From positions 4,960,001 to 5,024,000 of the forward strand of contig CAMRHE010000115.1 in the NCBI GenBank assembly GCA_947044405.1: DNA of 64,000 nucleotides, written 5' to 3'. Position 1 is the first letter of the stretch, and each line of letters opens with the position of its first letter. The notes under the pieces are model-generated. The model was not told where the DNA came from. It worked only from the letters and a program-made list of their open reading frames with translations, and searched no databases. The stretch comes from Leptodactylus fallax (taxonomy: Eukaryota; Chordata; Amphibia; Anura; Leptodactylidae). Shown here piece after piece: positions 46,926 to 58,802 of the stretch. A program made the position numbers and the translations under genes.

Positions 46926-48781
46926 CCGCCAGAGGACAATATTAACACTGGAGCACATTATGCCATGTTTCTTCACTTTTAGATCCACCCCTGTGTTGGT
47001 CTCAAAAACTGTAAGTAGGACTCCCCACCAACTACATAATAAGACTTCTCAGACAGTTCACACCCTGGATGTTTCTGTCCAAAGTCCAGAAACCAGGCCT
47101 TTTTTTTAAGGTTTTCCAAAAGTAATATAAAAAGCATCTTTTCTCTACCAATATTCACCATGTGTTCTTGTTCACATCATTCATTTTCATACATACAGTC
47201 ATATCATACAACTATGATAATGGAAGATATATCCCTTCCTAACATGATATATTGCTCTAATAGAAAACAAGAAAATCTTGAGAAAAACCTGTTTTGTTTG
47301 TTTTGTCAATTTGAGATGTCTTTGTGTTTTCTATCACTTTATATATAGAGGCATTTGTATTGCACCCACTCCCAGCTGTAAAAAGTTGGCAGCTAAAATA
47401 ATAGGGAGATGGAGGGAGTTGAGGATGTAATATGCTGTCTCCATGGCAAATTACAGAGAGGTATGGAAGATGATACCTCTTGTAGTATGAAGGCCATTTT
47501 GGCAGAGCCAGGGGATGTCCAGAGTCAGGGAAGGGCATGGGGCTTAAGTACTATTATTAGCTGAATTTAGGCTTGGCGTGTCATATAGCTCTCAGGGCAG
47601 TGATAAAATTTATTAACGCTATTCCTGCCGGAAGGGTCCGGCTTGTGCGACCAGCTCCACCTGAGATTTATGGTTACAGTTCTCACCAGGAGCAGTTATT
47701 CTGCTTCCGTGGCTTGGCTCCAAACATCCACTTAACACATTGCAATTGATTTCTCAGGAACACACTGTGTCTCATGAGGTGTTTAAAGGTAAAAAGGGCT
47801 TGTCCTCCTGTCTGTGAGCCAGCAATGGTCGCTCTTAAGTGTTGTCCCCTAGTCTCCCCTGCTGAGATGTTCAGATTGTACTGCAGAAGCTTTTGTCTTT
47901 TAAGCTGAATAACCTTCTTATTTCCATGGGGAAGTTGAAAGCAAAGACCTTATTTCTTTTTTTTTGCTTTTGCACCTTTATAATGATTTCTCTATTGAGG
48001 CATGAAATGGCTAGAAATAACACACACGGACACTTTTGTCTAATCAGAAGCCTCCTTTTATGGGTTAATATCTCCTGTGGTGAGAGCACTCAGAAGTTAG
48101 GAGCTGTTAGTGTCAAGCCATAAATTGGAAAACTTACTAGAAATCCCATTTTAAGTCTCAGTGTCAGCAAACGTGTGTGACCTTAGATATGTCACTTTAT
48201 TGCTGTGTGTTATCTTAACAAGGAGCTAAACACAAGCAATGCAGATAATAAAGTCATTCCGGGATCTCATTGACAGCTTAAAGTCATGGAAAGAGTCATG
48301 TATTTTGGATGCTAGTTTGGGGCTACTGTAACGAGTCCCATCAATTCCCTTCATACAGTATATCTTTTTCTGTATTAATCTTATCATGTTATTTTATGCC
48401 ACCTTGCACTTGATCCTGCCACTGCTGCTCATGATCATAATCTATGGATAATAGAGGGGGTTGGCACACACACATATATATAGGCAGGGCCATTTTAACA
48501 CATTGGTGTGTTTAGGGCAAAGGCTTCATGATCCCTAACTTGAAATGTTTTCTATGGAATTGCAGGGTTCCTTCAGTAGTGACTAGATAGCCAAAGTCTA
48601 AGATGACAAAGTCCCTGTACCGTCACTTGGTCACTACTGTGTTTGACTGCTGATCAGTTATAATGCATAATAGGACACAGGTTCTTAATACAGCCATTCA
48701 GAAAATCTTGAGGATCACATAGAATTTTTTTCAGTTCTTTTTTTCAAGGTGGAACACTGCAACTTTGGATCTTGTCATACC
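46926..48781. other. Unassigned stretch, part possibly conserved
   Basis: 47580-48130 is repeat-free with mixed composition, and complementary frames of 72-76 codons show no domain. No exon is recognised. Confidence 0.35.
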
Positions 48782-49212
48782 TAGAGATGGGCGAATCGAC
48801 TTATACTAAACCAGGCTCAACCTTATATTCCAAATTGTTGGGGCTTTAACAAAACTGAACAATTTGGAATTCGTCTCAGATTAAATAAAATGTCCACCGG
48901 TAAATTATTAGACCCCAGAGTATAATAGCTCCAGGCCCAGGGAAGTAGAAAAAAAATAAAAAAAAAACATTTATACTCACCTCCCATTACCTCTCCTGGG
49001 CTACCTCTCAATCCGTGTCTCCAGGTGGATGACATCACAAAAGAGCGCCAGCGTTGGCATCTGGTGCTTTTCTGTGACATCATGTGCCTGGGGTCACTGC
49101 TGAGACCCCAGAGTATAATAATTGTCTCTGGTTCTGTCCAAAATACTGAAGCAGGGGTTCACTTTGTCCGAACACAGGATGAAACAAATCTTCTGGTGTT
49201 GGCCCATCTTTA
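48782..49212. mobile_element. Second hAT-type MITE copy (older)
   Basis: Ends TAGAGATGGGCGAATCGACT and TGTTGGCCCATCTTTA are inverted repeats related to those at 846-1346. Flanking octamers GTCATACC and GTAATAAA agree at only 5 of 8 positions, so the duplication has decayed. The 17-bp GACCCCAGAGTATAATA occurs twice in direct order (48910 and 49103). Confidence 0.75.
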
Positions 49213-51167
49213 GTAATAAAAGCTTTGGGAGTTCCCCTGGGATATTTTGTGTCTATATGCCTTTAAGAAATGTATAGGGCAGTTTACAACCATTTGGAGA
49301 TGAAGGCTCACAACAGAGTCCCAGATAAATAAAAATGGGAAATAGAGCAAGCTCCCTAAGTAAAAATAAATAGCCTTAATGGGAGTGTAATATTCCTCTT
49401 CTTTAGGTGTCTTCTCACTTTCAAGTGATCAGCACCTTTATAGAACACTCCCCTGAGAAATGGATCAGTCCTGTCCTGTAACACATTGGATACACTTGTA
49501 AGATTATTTACAAATAAAAACAAATTTTAGTTAACTAAACCCTTGGAGTTTCTTCACTTGGTGGCAGTGCCAAAGTTCCTACATTGTTTCCAGCCAGTTT
49601 CTCAGACCCTTATAAGAATCTTTCCAGACTGTTATCTTTTATCAACTTTTTACTGTTTTCTAAAGAAATTTTGCTTCTTTATGGCTATTTAACCATTGTT
49701 TAAATAAAGGGAGTTATGCTTTTATGGCTTTAGGTTGAGTTTATTCGTACAATATTGCTTATGGGATGCATACGAAAATTGCAACCTACATGGGACATAA
49801 CATACTGTGTCTTAGGGCAACACTTCATATTTCTTTGTAACTTACAAAAAAGAAATGTTAAAGCAGCTCTAAGATTTAATGTTATGATTTTTTTTTTTTG
49901 CAATAACTTTCCCACTTTTGTTATTAGTAGATATAATATACTGTTCGCTGTCAAGGACTGGCCTTCAAACTATACAAAGAAGTAACCTAAGTCCTGTGGG
50001 ATGACAACACAGAACAATGAGGCATGTACATTATGGCCTGCTGAGTTTGTCCTTCTGACTACAGGTTATTGCAGCAACAGCGACACTGAAAAGGCGTATG
50101 GCCCATTAAGTGTGATCCTTTTACAGCAGAGCAATGTGGCGATGCAGACAACATAGTCATCAAAGGATCGCACACTCGGCTGTGTCCCTTCTGTTGAGTC
50201 ACATTGAAATAAACACAAATAATTCTATTTCCCAGTGAGTCTATGGAATCAGAGAATGACAAAATACATGACCCATGAAGTTTATTAATGATACTGTACA
50301 CAGTCGAGAGGAGCCAGCACACATTTTACTGCCTGGTACTAGAGTTAGATCTTAGCACTACATAACATATATGACAACTAAATGTAAAGACCTAGGTAAA
50401 AGTGGCAAATAAGCCATAAAAAAGACCCATTTTTTTGCATGAGTCAGAATTTTTGCACAAAAATTACAATTCTTTTAGTTCTTTGTCTGCATGCGACTTT
50501 TCTCAAAGGGGGAATGATCCCTATCAGATTCATCACTTCCAGTGTTATAGCATAAATTATGCTAAAAATTTACACCAGCTGGTGTAGATTTTTCTTTAGG
50601 CACACAGACCACAGAGTATGCACATCGTAATAAATTAAATGCAAATTCTTGCATGGCAGGAATTATCAAGAATGTTGTGGATTACTTAGGCCATTGCTAT
50701 CTACTCACTGACAACTCTTTTAACAAACTTTAACAAACATGTACATGTTAGAAGCTTAGAGTTCCACTAACAATTGTAAGACCCAGTTTTACTTTCCTTG
50801 TCTCGCTAGTGGCTGTTACTGAGTTCAGCACCGCAGCAGTTGGACAGCTCCTGTGTTCACTGCCCTGGGCACAACAATCTTCCTATTTTTCAGACAATAA
50901 ACGACAGAGAAAATACAATGGCTAGAAATATAAAATTCTGATTCAGTTTCATTTTTTTACCCCATAAAATGTTACTTGGAATTTTGTGTTATGTAGACTT
51001 TGAAGTTACAATGTTCCAGCTATTGAGAAATTACGCCTATCAGTATGACATTTTCTGCCTGTGGCTTTTAGAGCATGCCGAGAGTTGTAGTTTTGCAACA
51101 GCTCTCAATTATAACACTCTCATTACCTGCATAAAATGGAATTCTGGACCCTTGCAGGATGTCTTTG
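49213..51167. other. Unassigned stretch
   Basis: 51062-51105 (GCATGCCGAGAGTTGTAGTT, TTGCAACAGCT) is a fragment of a dispersed family also seen at 54895-55020. Otherwise no repeat end or exon is recognised. Confidence 0.4.
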
Positions 51168-51680
51168 TTAAAGGGGTATTACGGTTATAACAAATTACCC
51201 CTATCCACAGGATTGGGGGTAATGCTCTGATCAGTGGGTCCCCCACTATTCTCCAGAATTGGGGTGTTTTGCACCTCAGTTATGACAAGAGTGCCTAGTT
51301 GTACAACACATGCTTCTCCATTTATTTGAATGGGGACCACTAGAGATAGCCAACAGTTAGAACAACAGTAAAACTTATAATGAAAATATATCAGATTTAT
51401 CACAATAGATGATGGTGGATGATAAATCTGGTGGATTTGTAGTCTACATTTATGCCACCTTTTAGTTTGCTTACTTTAAGCCACAAATTTATGACAGGGG
51501 ATTTTTGGCGCATATTTTTGGGATATAAGGTACACCCCTTTTTCTGAGAATCCAACCCCACATGTTTAGCAAGTCTAAAAATGTTTGCCAAATCTAGTTG
51601 CACCGCATTGCTCCAAAGATGTGCCACATTTACGCTAGTGTCTAGTCATAGACACAATAGTAAAACTGGGCCACTGTATA
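51168..51680. mobile_element. Two MITE fragments in tandem
   Basis: 51168-51390 begins TTAAAGGGGTATTACGGTTA and holds CTGATCAGTGGGTCCCCC, an AAAGGGG-type element without a right end. 51395-51680 (ATCAGATTTATCACAATAGA, GATAAATCTGG, ATGTGCCACATTTACGC) is a 'TTTAT'-type element. Confidence 0.5.
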
Positions 51681-51850
51681 GCAAGGCACAAATCTATAAT
51701 TAATCTGAAACAAGACATGTACAGTGTTCTTTTTTGGCAGAAATTGAGCCAAAATTCTGGTTGATGGTTCAATGTGTTTGGCTACCTAGAGGCTATTAGT
51801 TGACTTCTTCTCATATTCCAATATACTGAATGTCATGGCCAAGTCAATAA

Positions 51851-51992
51851 GGGGCAGATTTATTAAACTGTCTAAAAGAAAAAAACTGTCCTAGTTGCCA
51901 ATAGCAACCACAGCACAGTTTTAATATTATGCTGTGATTGGTTGTTAACAAATACGTTTTTTTATTTTAGACAGTATTAATAAATCTTCCCC
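51851..51992. mobile_element. 142-bp MITE with CCAAT/X-box palindrome
   Basis: Ends GGGGCAGATTTATTAAACTG plus TCTAAAA and TTTTAGACAGTATTAATAAA plus TCTTCCCC are inverted repeats. The centre has GTTGCCAATAGCAACCA, an inverted repeat GTTGC/GCAAC that also contains a CCAAT box, and GTGATTGGTTG. A well-known type of frog element. Confidence 0.85.
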
Positions 51993-52043
51993 ATTGACTT
52001 CTTCATAAGTAGCGATGGATGGGCAAATGAGGCAAATATATTA

Positions 52044-52364
52044 AGACTGGGGCCCCACCGCGGCATTTCACAGTCCCTGCATAGTGGATGGGATTCTAGA
52101 AAATCCCATCCACACACTGCGGAAAAATATCTGCAGTGGATACACTGCGATTTCCAAAATCGTCAAGATTTTGGAAATCGCAGCATGTCAATAATACATA
52201 TGAAAATGCCGGTGGTTTCCCTATAGGTATAATGAAAGCAAAAAGTCTGCGGTCTGAGGTTCCCTTTTCTGTGAAAAACACTGCGGGAAAAAATGCAATG
52301 CATTGCCGCCAAGGTTTTTCCCGCCGCGCATTTTTGCTGCGGCCTCTTACGTGTCACCTTAGCT
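52044..52364. mobile_element. Foldback MITE, 'GGCCCCAC' family
   Basis: Starts TTAAGACTGGGGCCCCACCG and ends CTGCGGCCTCTTACGTGTCA, CCTTAGCTTAA. An internal hairpin is seen at GCGATTTCCAAAATCG/GATTTTGGAAATCGC. Shares 'TCCCTATAGGTATAATGAAAG' and 'TTTTCTGTGAAAAACAC' with 7592-7896. Confidence 0.75.
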
Positions 52365-52677
52365 TAAAGGAGTTTTTCCAGCTAAATAATATATATCAGC
52401 AACAAAAGAGATACTTGCTGCTCACCAGTCTGTTTCTGACATTGCTCAGGTCTCTCAACACACAGGAAGTGCTTGCTCACCTAACCACTGGTGGCAGTAG
52501 GGACTTGTCTCAGTCGGTGACTGCCTGGACGGGACGGGTCAAAACTCAACTAAATAAAGATCATTGGAAATCTAGGCAGCACTGTGTACAGAGCAGTGGG
52601 GAGAGCCCTTTTTATGCTAGGTCCCCTATTTTGAGCAATATTTAGTATATTTTTATGTAACTAGAAAACCTCTTTAA
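52364..52677. mobile_element. MITE with 'TTAAAGGAGTTTTTCC' ends
   Basis: Left TTAAAGGAGTTTTTCCAGCT and right AACTAGAAAACCTCTTTAA are inverted repeats. It abuts the previous element, possibly sharing its TTAA. A 169-codon plus-strand frame (52136-52645) spans both elements and is rejected as coding. Confidence 0.78.
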
Positions 52678-53761
52678 AATGAATAATATCCTTTACATAT
52701 ATACTGTCATGTATAGTATTTAGATACTATATATGTTGAATAATTGTATTCATATATAATGATGTTCTGTCTATAACCCGCTTTATGATGCACATTTTGT
52801 CACAATATTATCTTCTGTTATATTTCGCCATAAAAGGTGCATGTAAACACCCACAAATAAAACACTCAATTCCTGGGCTATAATTGCACTCCATGCTGTG
52901 TTTCCATATGTCTAGATTAGTTATGTCTGAGGCACTTTAATAGATCTGGCTCGGTGATATACAGTACATAATTGGTAGACCTCCACTTAGTGACCTGACA
53001 TTGAATTATGATTTCTTTCTATGATACTGACACAGAACAAAATGGAAGAATGTTGTGTACATGAAAGATTAAACATCGGGCACGGCTCATGGAAATCTGA
53101 GCATTTCTAATTACTAAGATGAAATTCTCTTGCTGGTGTTTTTCTGGATGTCACATTGGGAAATGCATTCATTTCTCATAGTTGTGAGAGCACCCTGCTC
53201 TTAGCAGGGGGTACAGATTGATCAGAATGCTGCTGGCACAGGGAATGATGTTGCTTACCATGCCATGTTTTCTGTCGTGCTTCACAACAGAACATTAAGA
53301 GGCTTGTGCAATGCAGCAGCTAGGTTCATCGACTGTATCCCACCCTTTATCCTTTGAGGCTATTGTACTTTTCCGTGCGTGTCTCATGTCATTATATAAA
53401 AAATGCTGGGTTATATATCTATTAAAAAGTTGCATGCTGTTTTTGTGACTGGTTACAAGCAAAATAAGGGTCATATCTAGGAAGGATGTATTTCCTCTGC
53501 TTATCACATTTTATCATCCCATCCTAATTTGTGTTAAAACTCCTCGGAGGCATCTTAGGTGATTCATCATTTTGCTGTTCATTAGGATCTTGGCCCTTCT
53601 TGGCCAGCAATTTTAATTTCGCAGCTTTACATGCTGTCTATAGTAGGATATATATTACACTGGAAATCGCCTTGATTTAGGAAAATGAGAAATTGTAGCC
53701 TCATCTTTCATCTACCTGTAAATATTTTAGAGAATTGACAAGACTGTTTACCAAAACTCTT
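52678..53761. other. Mostly unique stretch
   Basis: 53090-53530 is repeat-free and reads like possible conserved non-coding sequence. No exon recognised. Confidence 0.35.
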
Positions 53762-54118
53762 AGGCTATCTGTGCACATTAGATTTTGGATGGCCGTCATG
53801 CACTTGTCGGATTAATGATAGGGTCATTTTATCAATGATCCCACCACCAACATTGACAACAAAACTGCCCGAACAAGGGGCAATTAGTTTAGTTGTTAAA
53901 AAAAAAGTGTCTGTGAAAGTTGGCTGATGATGAGCCAAAAGCATCTGATCATGTCAAATACTAGTACTTTTGGCCAACAACCGACCAAAAAGATTTAATA
54001 TGGATGATCTGTTTTTGGCCAGCCATTCACGGCACATACATGGCAGATTGTCGGCTAATAAAATAGTCATATTGGCCATTTCAACAGACGAAACTGTGCA
54101 TGGCCACCTTTAGTCATA
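53762..54118. mobile_element. MITE with 'GTGCACATTAGATTTTGG' end
   Basis: Left TAGGCTATCTGTGCACATTA and right CTGTGCATGGCCACCTTTAG are imperfect inverted repeats. Internal 'TTTTGGCCAACAACC' and 'TTTTTGGCCAGCC' pairs are partly palindromic. 54184-54300 (TTGGGCTTACACAGTAGATT) is a partial relative directly downstream. Confidence 0.65.
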
Positions 54119-54894
54119 GTCAGTTGATCCAGTCTCATGGTGTAAACATTAACAAGGCTTAACTGTGGTTAACTAAAGAATTAAAGTTGGGCTTACACAG
54201 TAGATTTAGGTTGGCCAAACGCATTGATTTCAGCAGGGTGGGCCAACCATCTAATGTACAGTATATGGGGGTGAATGTTGGGGGAAAGAAGTATAAGTGA
54301 GCTCGTTTTCAACATGTCCAACACATTTGTTTTTAGTGCTAATAGGTCATGGCCTGGCAGTGACTTTTTCCCATTTTTCCCCCAGACATACATTTTCAGC
54401 CAAGCTGAGCATGTGTGTGTGTATAAGGAGGTTAGGAAGAATAGCTTCTGGCGGAATAAGTTTGGCCAGCAACTATTCAATGTATTTGTCCAGCTTTATT
54501 TTAAACAAACCTGATAATTCAGATTATCACTTTTTGGGTGGTTTTGCTGCGCTGGTATCTGTATAGCCAAAAGTAATGAAACAAGGTGGTTACTGTTGGG
54601 ACTCACTTCAGTTCAGTCAAACATTTCTGGGTTGGACTGTTACTGGCATGGATCTAAAGGAGGTCAGACACCTTTAACGGTTATTCTTCCCAGCTATATA
54701 CCCTGTACTGTACATGCACAATTGGTTCAACTGAGTGTGCATGTGTTCCCAATGCAGAAATGTGAATTAGCCATTACCAGAAACACCTGGTGATGGCTTA
54801 TCTCCCTTGAGAAGAAAGAGTCAGGCATGTTGAAGTCTAACACACCCAACTAAAAATTTCCAAGCCGATGAGCTCCAATATGTACTGTAGCTCC

Positions 54895-55020
54895 ATTTGT
54901 TACAAAACTACAGCTCTCACTATGCCCTGACAGCAACAATCCTGCAATGCATGCAAAGAGATGTAAGGTAGCTTTGCAACAGCTGGAGAGCACAGGTTGC
55001 ATACCCCTGGTATAGGCTAT
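54895..55020. mobile_element. 'AACTACAGCTCTCACTATGCC' MITE
   Basis: TTACAAAACTACAGCTCTCA, CTATGCCCTGACAGC on the left and TTTGCAACAGCTGGAGAGCA, CAGGTTGCATACCCCTGG on the right form an imperfect inverted structure (TTACAAAACTACAGCT/AGCTTTGCAACAGC). A short dispersed element. Confidence 0.55.
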
Positions 55021-55141
55021 AGCATGGCAATTAATACCTAGTCCGATGTGTTTTGCAAATCTGTTGTCGTTCTCATCTTTGTATTGTGGCTGTTAGAGGT
55101 TGACTTGTATTCTATGTGTTCTATAAAACTTCTCAACATGT

Positions 55142-55166
55142 AATAATAGTAATAATAACAATAATT
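55142..55166. repeat. (TAA)n simple repeat
   Basis: Interrupted TAATAATAGTAATAATAACA tract. Confidence 0.8.
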
Positions 55167-55261
55167 TAGTGCAAATTTAGTGCACTGCAAACACATCATA
55201 CCATTTTTGCAAATCATCTTGACATTGTGCTACATGATAAAAAAAAAAGAAAACTGCTGCT

Positions 55262-55560
55262 TACTTATAGATGTTGCAGTTCCACATGACGTGAAAGAAA
55301 CAGAGAAAGTCAGGGAGTACAAAGATCTTGATATCAAAATGAGCAGAATGTAGAGGACCAAAGCCAGAACTGAACCTGTAGTGTTCGGAGCTCTAGGCAC
55401 CATCAAGAAAGGATTTAAAAAAATCTTCTAGGATATCATAATGCCTGAGAAGTCCTGAAGATGACACCTATAGGCACCACACACTTCCTTAGAAAAGTAT
55501 TAGGTTAAGGTCCTATGTCCCTGGTCAGGATGCAGTCAGATTACGAGCAACTGGAAGATA
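55262..55560 (+). pseudogene. LINE ORF2 C-terminal remnant (R2/Dong-like)
   Basis: Plus-strand frame from about 55268 reads LLIDVAVPHDVKETEKVREY, a 'K.LD' step and then a stop (TAG, probably a former Trp), followed by EPVVFGALGTIKKG, another stop and more decayed text including FLRKVLG. The order 'DVAVP.D...EKEKV.KY.DL', 'PVV.GALGT', 'LRKVL' is characteristic of the region after the reverse transcriptase in R2/Dong/NeSL-type non-LTR retrotransposons. At least three in-frame stops make it dead. The clade is inferred from memory of the motif order. Confidence 0.6.
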
Positions 55561-56368
55561 TTCCAATATTAATAACTCCATAAAATATATGGAACATGTC
55601 TGATTTTATACTGTGAATGTTTCAAGTAGTGAATAAGCAAATGGATAAATGTAAAGTTGTCGCCTCATAATTCTTTCAGGTAATTTCGGCCAGGAATCCT
55701 ATAAAGATCCATCCAGCAGAACAGAGGTTAAGGTTATTTACTATTTCCAGGCTTCATCGAGTTCACTGTTAATGGTGCATCCTGCTGGTTTTAATTAGTC
55801 TTGCTCAGCACCAGGATGGGTGTTGGAGGGGGGAGAATTAGAAAGGCTAATGATCTGCATAGGTTCTCCTATGGCTCTTTAACAGCTTTAGCAGTCAAGG
55901 GGTTATAATGCACTATATGCCATCACCTTTAACGAAGCGGAGCCCCTACCGAGGCTGTTTACAGGCAGCTTTATCAGTGCTGTCAGCAGCGTTTCCATCC
56001 GCAAGCCCCGGCCCTCTTCCTATCTGCAGCAAGCGGGTCTGCATTAACAGTAAAAGAGGCTGACGACATACAGAGAGCCCTGTCGTGGTCCTACCTACAG
56101 TACAAACCTACACAGTATTTTATGATGTGTGTTACAAGCAGTGTGAAATCTTTTATGGCATTAGTCCCCTCTGTGAAGAGTCCACTGCTCCATCACATGT
56201 ACTTTCATCTACCTATCAATAAAATTATTTTGTTATATTTTTGCCTTGCTATTAACAAAACGTTTCCCAGTGATGCACCACATATCTCATAGGGGATGTG
56301 AATAGCATACAGTACGGATGGGAATGGTTTATAGTACATTGACAGATTATTTTTATGAAAGTCTTTTA
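55561..56368. promoter_or_regulatory. Candidate conserved non-coding block
   Basis: 55690-56100 is repeat-free, relatively GC-rich and has motifs such as TTTTAATTAGTC, GAGAATTAGAAAGGCTAATG and GCTGTCAGCAG. No exon is recognised. Conservation is untested. Confidence 0.3.
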
Positions 56369-56582
56369 GGCTAAGGCCCCACGTAGGAGCCCACAGCAAA
56401 AAAATGTGCATTGCTGCTGTGGTTTTTCCCACAGAGCTTTTCACAGAAAGTTTGCAGCGGTTTCCTCTGCAGACTTTCTGCTTCCATTATATCTATAGGG
56501 AAACCGTTGGCATTTCCATAGGTATAATTGACAGGCAGTGATTTCCAAAACTGTGACAGTGTTTAAGTCACGTGGAGCACTG
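56369..56582. mobile_element. 'GGCCCCAC' MITE, right end decayed
   Basis: Begins TAGGCTAAGGCCCCACGTAG and has 'CTTTTCACAGAAAG', 'CTATAGGGAAACCG' and 'CCATAGGTATAATTGACAGG' in family order. The right end CACGTGGAGCACTGACCG is divergent. Confidence 0.68.
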
Positions 56583-57099
56583 ACCGTAAGCTCGATTCAC
56601 ACTAGTAAGTTTAACGGCCATTTGATGGCTGCTTTTTTAATGGCTGTCATTTGGCTGCATTAATATCAATTCACATTTTAACGGAAGTCAAAAAATACGA
56701 CATGTTCTATTTCCATGGATCCCTCAATTGATTCAAATCTATGAGGGATCCGTTAAAATGGATGACCCGTGGAAGCAATGGCCATGAATGGCCTTTTTCA
56801 CGACCGTTTTGTACTTTGGTCATCTGGGCACAGTCATAGGCCTCCTGCTTGCAACTGTGTGGAGTCTCCAGGTCAGTGCAGATTGGTATCCATGTGTCAT
56901 CTGTGGTTTTCACTGACCCATACATTCAAATGAATTGACAGAACTGCAATTACGGACAGGTATTGGAGCTGCGCCATAATTTGCAGCAAAAAGAATGGCT
57001 GTGTATGGGACCATTGAAATTTATGGGTCAGTACTTTTATCTGCAATTGCAGACCTGAAATTGTGAATAAAAAAATACATTTGTGTGCATGAGACCTTT
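56583..57099. mobile_element. Dispersed DNA-element remnants
   Basis: 56588-56790 (CTCGATTCACACTAGTAAG, TTAACGGCC, GATCCGTTAAAATGGATGAC) reads as a MITE with 'TTCACACTAGT' type end, and 56790-57099 resembles its second half (CTGACCCATACATTCAAATG). Boundaries are uncertain. Confidence 0.45.
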
Positions 57100-57425
57100 G
57101 GCTAAGGCCCCACGTAGGAAAATGCAGTTAAAAAATGCTGCAGAAAAAATCAAAGTGAAAACGCGTTGCATTTCTTTACGCAGCATTTTTTGCTGTGTTT
57201 TCTTCTGTTTTTTCTTTCCCTAGTAAATCTATAGGGAAAACACTCGCAATTTCACAGCTTACATTTTGATAATGCTGTTTTATTTCCCCCTACAATATGT
57301 GAATAAGATAAAACACAATTTCATTTCATTACTGATACTGTAAAATGCAACATTTTTTTCTGCTGTATTTCCAAAGCAGTCAAAAACGCTGCATTTCGGA
57401 AACACGTGGCCTCAGCCTTAATCTG
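57100..57425. mobile_element. 'GGCCCCAC' MITE
   Basis: Left TGGCTAAGGCCCCACGTAGG and right GAAACACGTGGCCTCAGCCT form inverted repeats. The body contains AAAACGCGTTGCATTTC and GCAGCATTTTTTGC, partly palindromic. Confidence 0.75.
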
Positions 57426-58139
57426 TGTTTTAGGCCAAGGTAACCACACAGCCGCATTAATTTCACTGTTTGTATATGGGGTCTATTCACATGACTGATA
57501 TTTCAGTGGTTGTAATGGACTATCAAAAATAGGTCATGCTCTATTTTTTCCGTTCCCACCGATCCCTCTGATTCCCTCCGATCCCCCCATACACTGCACT
57601 GTGAAAAATGGACATTTTTCACAACCATTTTGCACCTCGACATTTTGTAGTGCTACTGGTTGATTTTAACTATTTACAGTAGTAGCTGCAATCCAATTGA
57701 ATGTATTGATTGTGTCTAATCTTGTGTGCTACAGCTGTCTCTAAATAGATAAAATCAATCAGTAACGCTATAAAAAGTCTCAGTTTAGCTTTGATATTTT
57801 TACCCTCATCTTGGGTCTTTTTGGTAACCATATGTTTTGTTATGTTGTTTTATCTACTATGTATAAAAGAGACCAGCACCCATCCAGACTAGATTTCTTA
57901 ATGACAGCTTTTTAATTCCATGATATAGCATGCATAATGGCCATCTTCTTTGAATAGCCTCCTTCCCTTTGACGACCAATTTACAATGCAATTTTGGGTG
58001 GTTCTCTCAAAGAGGTTTCACTGTAAGCTTTTGGCTCTAGGTGTTAAAATCCAGTAGTGCCCTGTGAAAAAAAAACCCTTGAGATTGCAAATCTCCACCT
58101 TTTCAGAAGTGATAGTCTGTCGTCAATTTCAGATCTGTG
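57426..58139. other. Partial dispersed repeat, then unassigned
   Basis: 57430-57680 (TTTTAGGCCAAGGTAACCAC, ATTCACATGACTGATATTTC) looks like part of another MITE. The remainder is not recognised. Confidence 0.35.
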
Positions 58140-58500
58140 AGGTATCAACAGTCAGAACCCCCCAGATCAGCTGTTTTCCCAGGCGTGCAGCTCCTGGCAT
58201 TGTTTACATGCCAGGCGTTGTGCTGCTCACTTACTATATTGTTAATAGTGGTGATGGGTACTACACTGGTATCTCATGGCCTTCAATGGACACCACTGCA
58301 GTATTCATAACCACCACTATCAAGAATATGGCGAGGGAGCAGAACCTTGCCTGACACGTAAACAATGTCTACAGCTGTGCTCCTAGGAAAAGCAATGATC
58401 TAGGGGTTTCCGATAGTCAGACCCTGGCTGATCTGCAATTGATGTCCTGTCTTAAGGATAGTCATTCATTTTGAAAAGACAGATAACCCTCTTAATGTCA
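58140..58500. mobile_element. AAAGGG-type MITE, reverse copy
   Basis: The right end AGACAGATAACCCTCTTAA matches the complement of TTAAAGGGGTTATC ends. Internal 'CATTGTTTACATGCCAGG' and 'CGTAAACAATGTC' pair, as in 8617-8990. The left end is lost. Confidence 0.55.
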
Positions 58501-58503
58501 CAT

Positions 58504-58508
<5 letters not shown>

Positions 58509-58548
<40 letters not shown>
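58509..58548. repeat. (TA)n microsatellite
   Basis: About 19 consecutive AT units. Confidence 0.95.
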
Positions 58549-58552
<4 letters not shown>

Positions 58553-58802
58553 TGTGAGATTCCTGTCCTATGGCAATGTATACAATATACAGGGTTATCA
58601 CATGACAGGCAGAGGATTTCATGTAACCATCCCTTTCATCTTAATGGTTACTATGAATATAATAGCAAGAAGGAGCATGACTATTAACTCTGTTACCTGT
58701 ATATGAATGTAACTAAAAGATTGTCTGTTATTATGTATGCTACTTACTTCAATTTCAGATTCTTTACATAATTATTTTTTTTTTATTAGTGGCAGGCCCC
58801 TT

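Noticed and set aside
52136..52645. 169-codon frame as a host gene
   Set aside because: It runs across a foldback MITE and an adjoining MITE with clear inverted ends, and has no domain.
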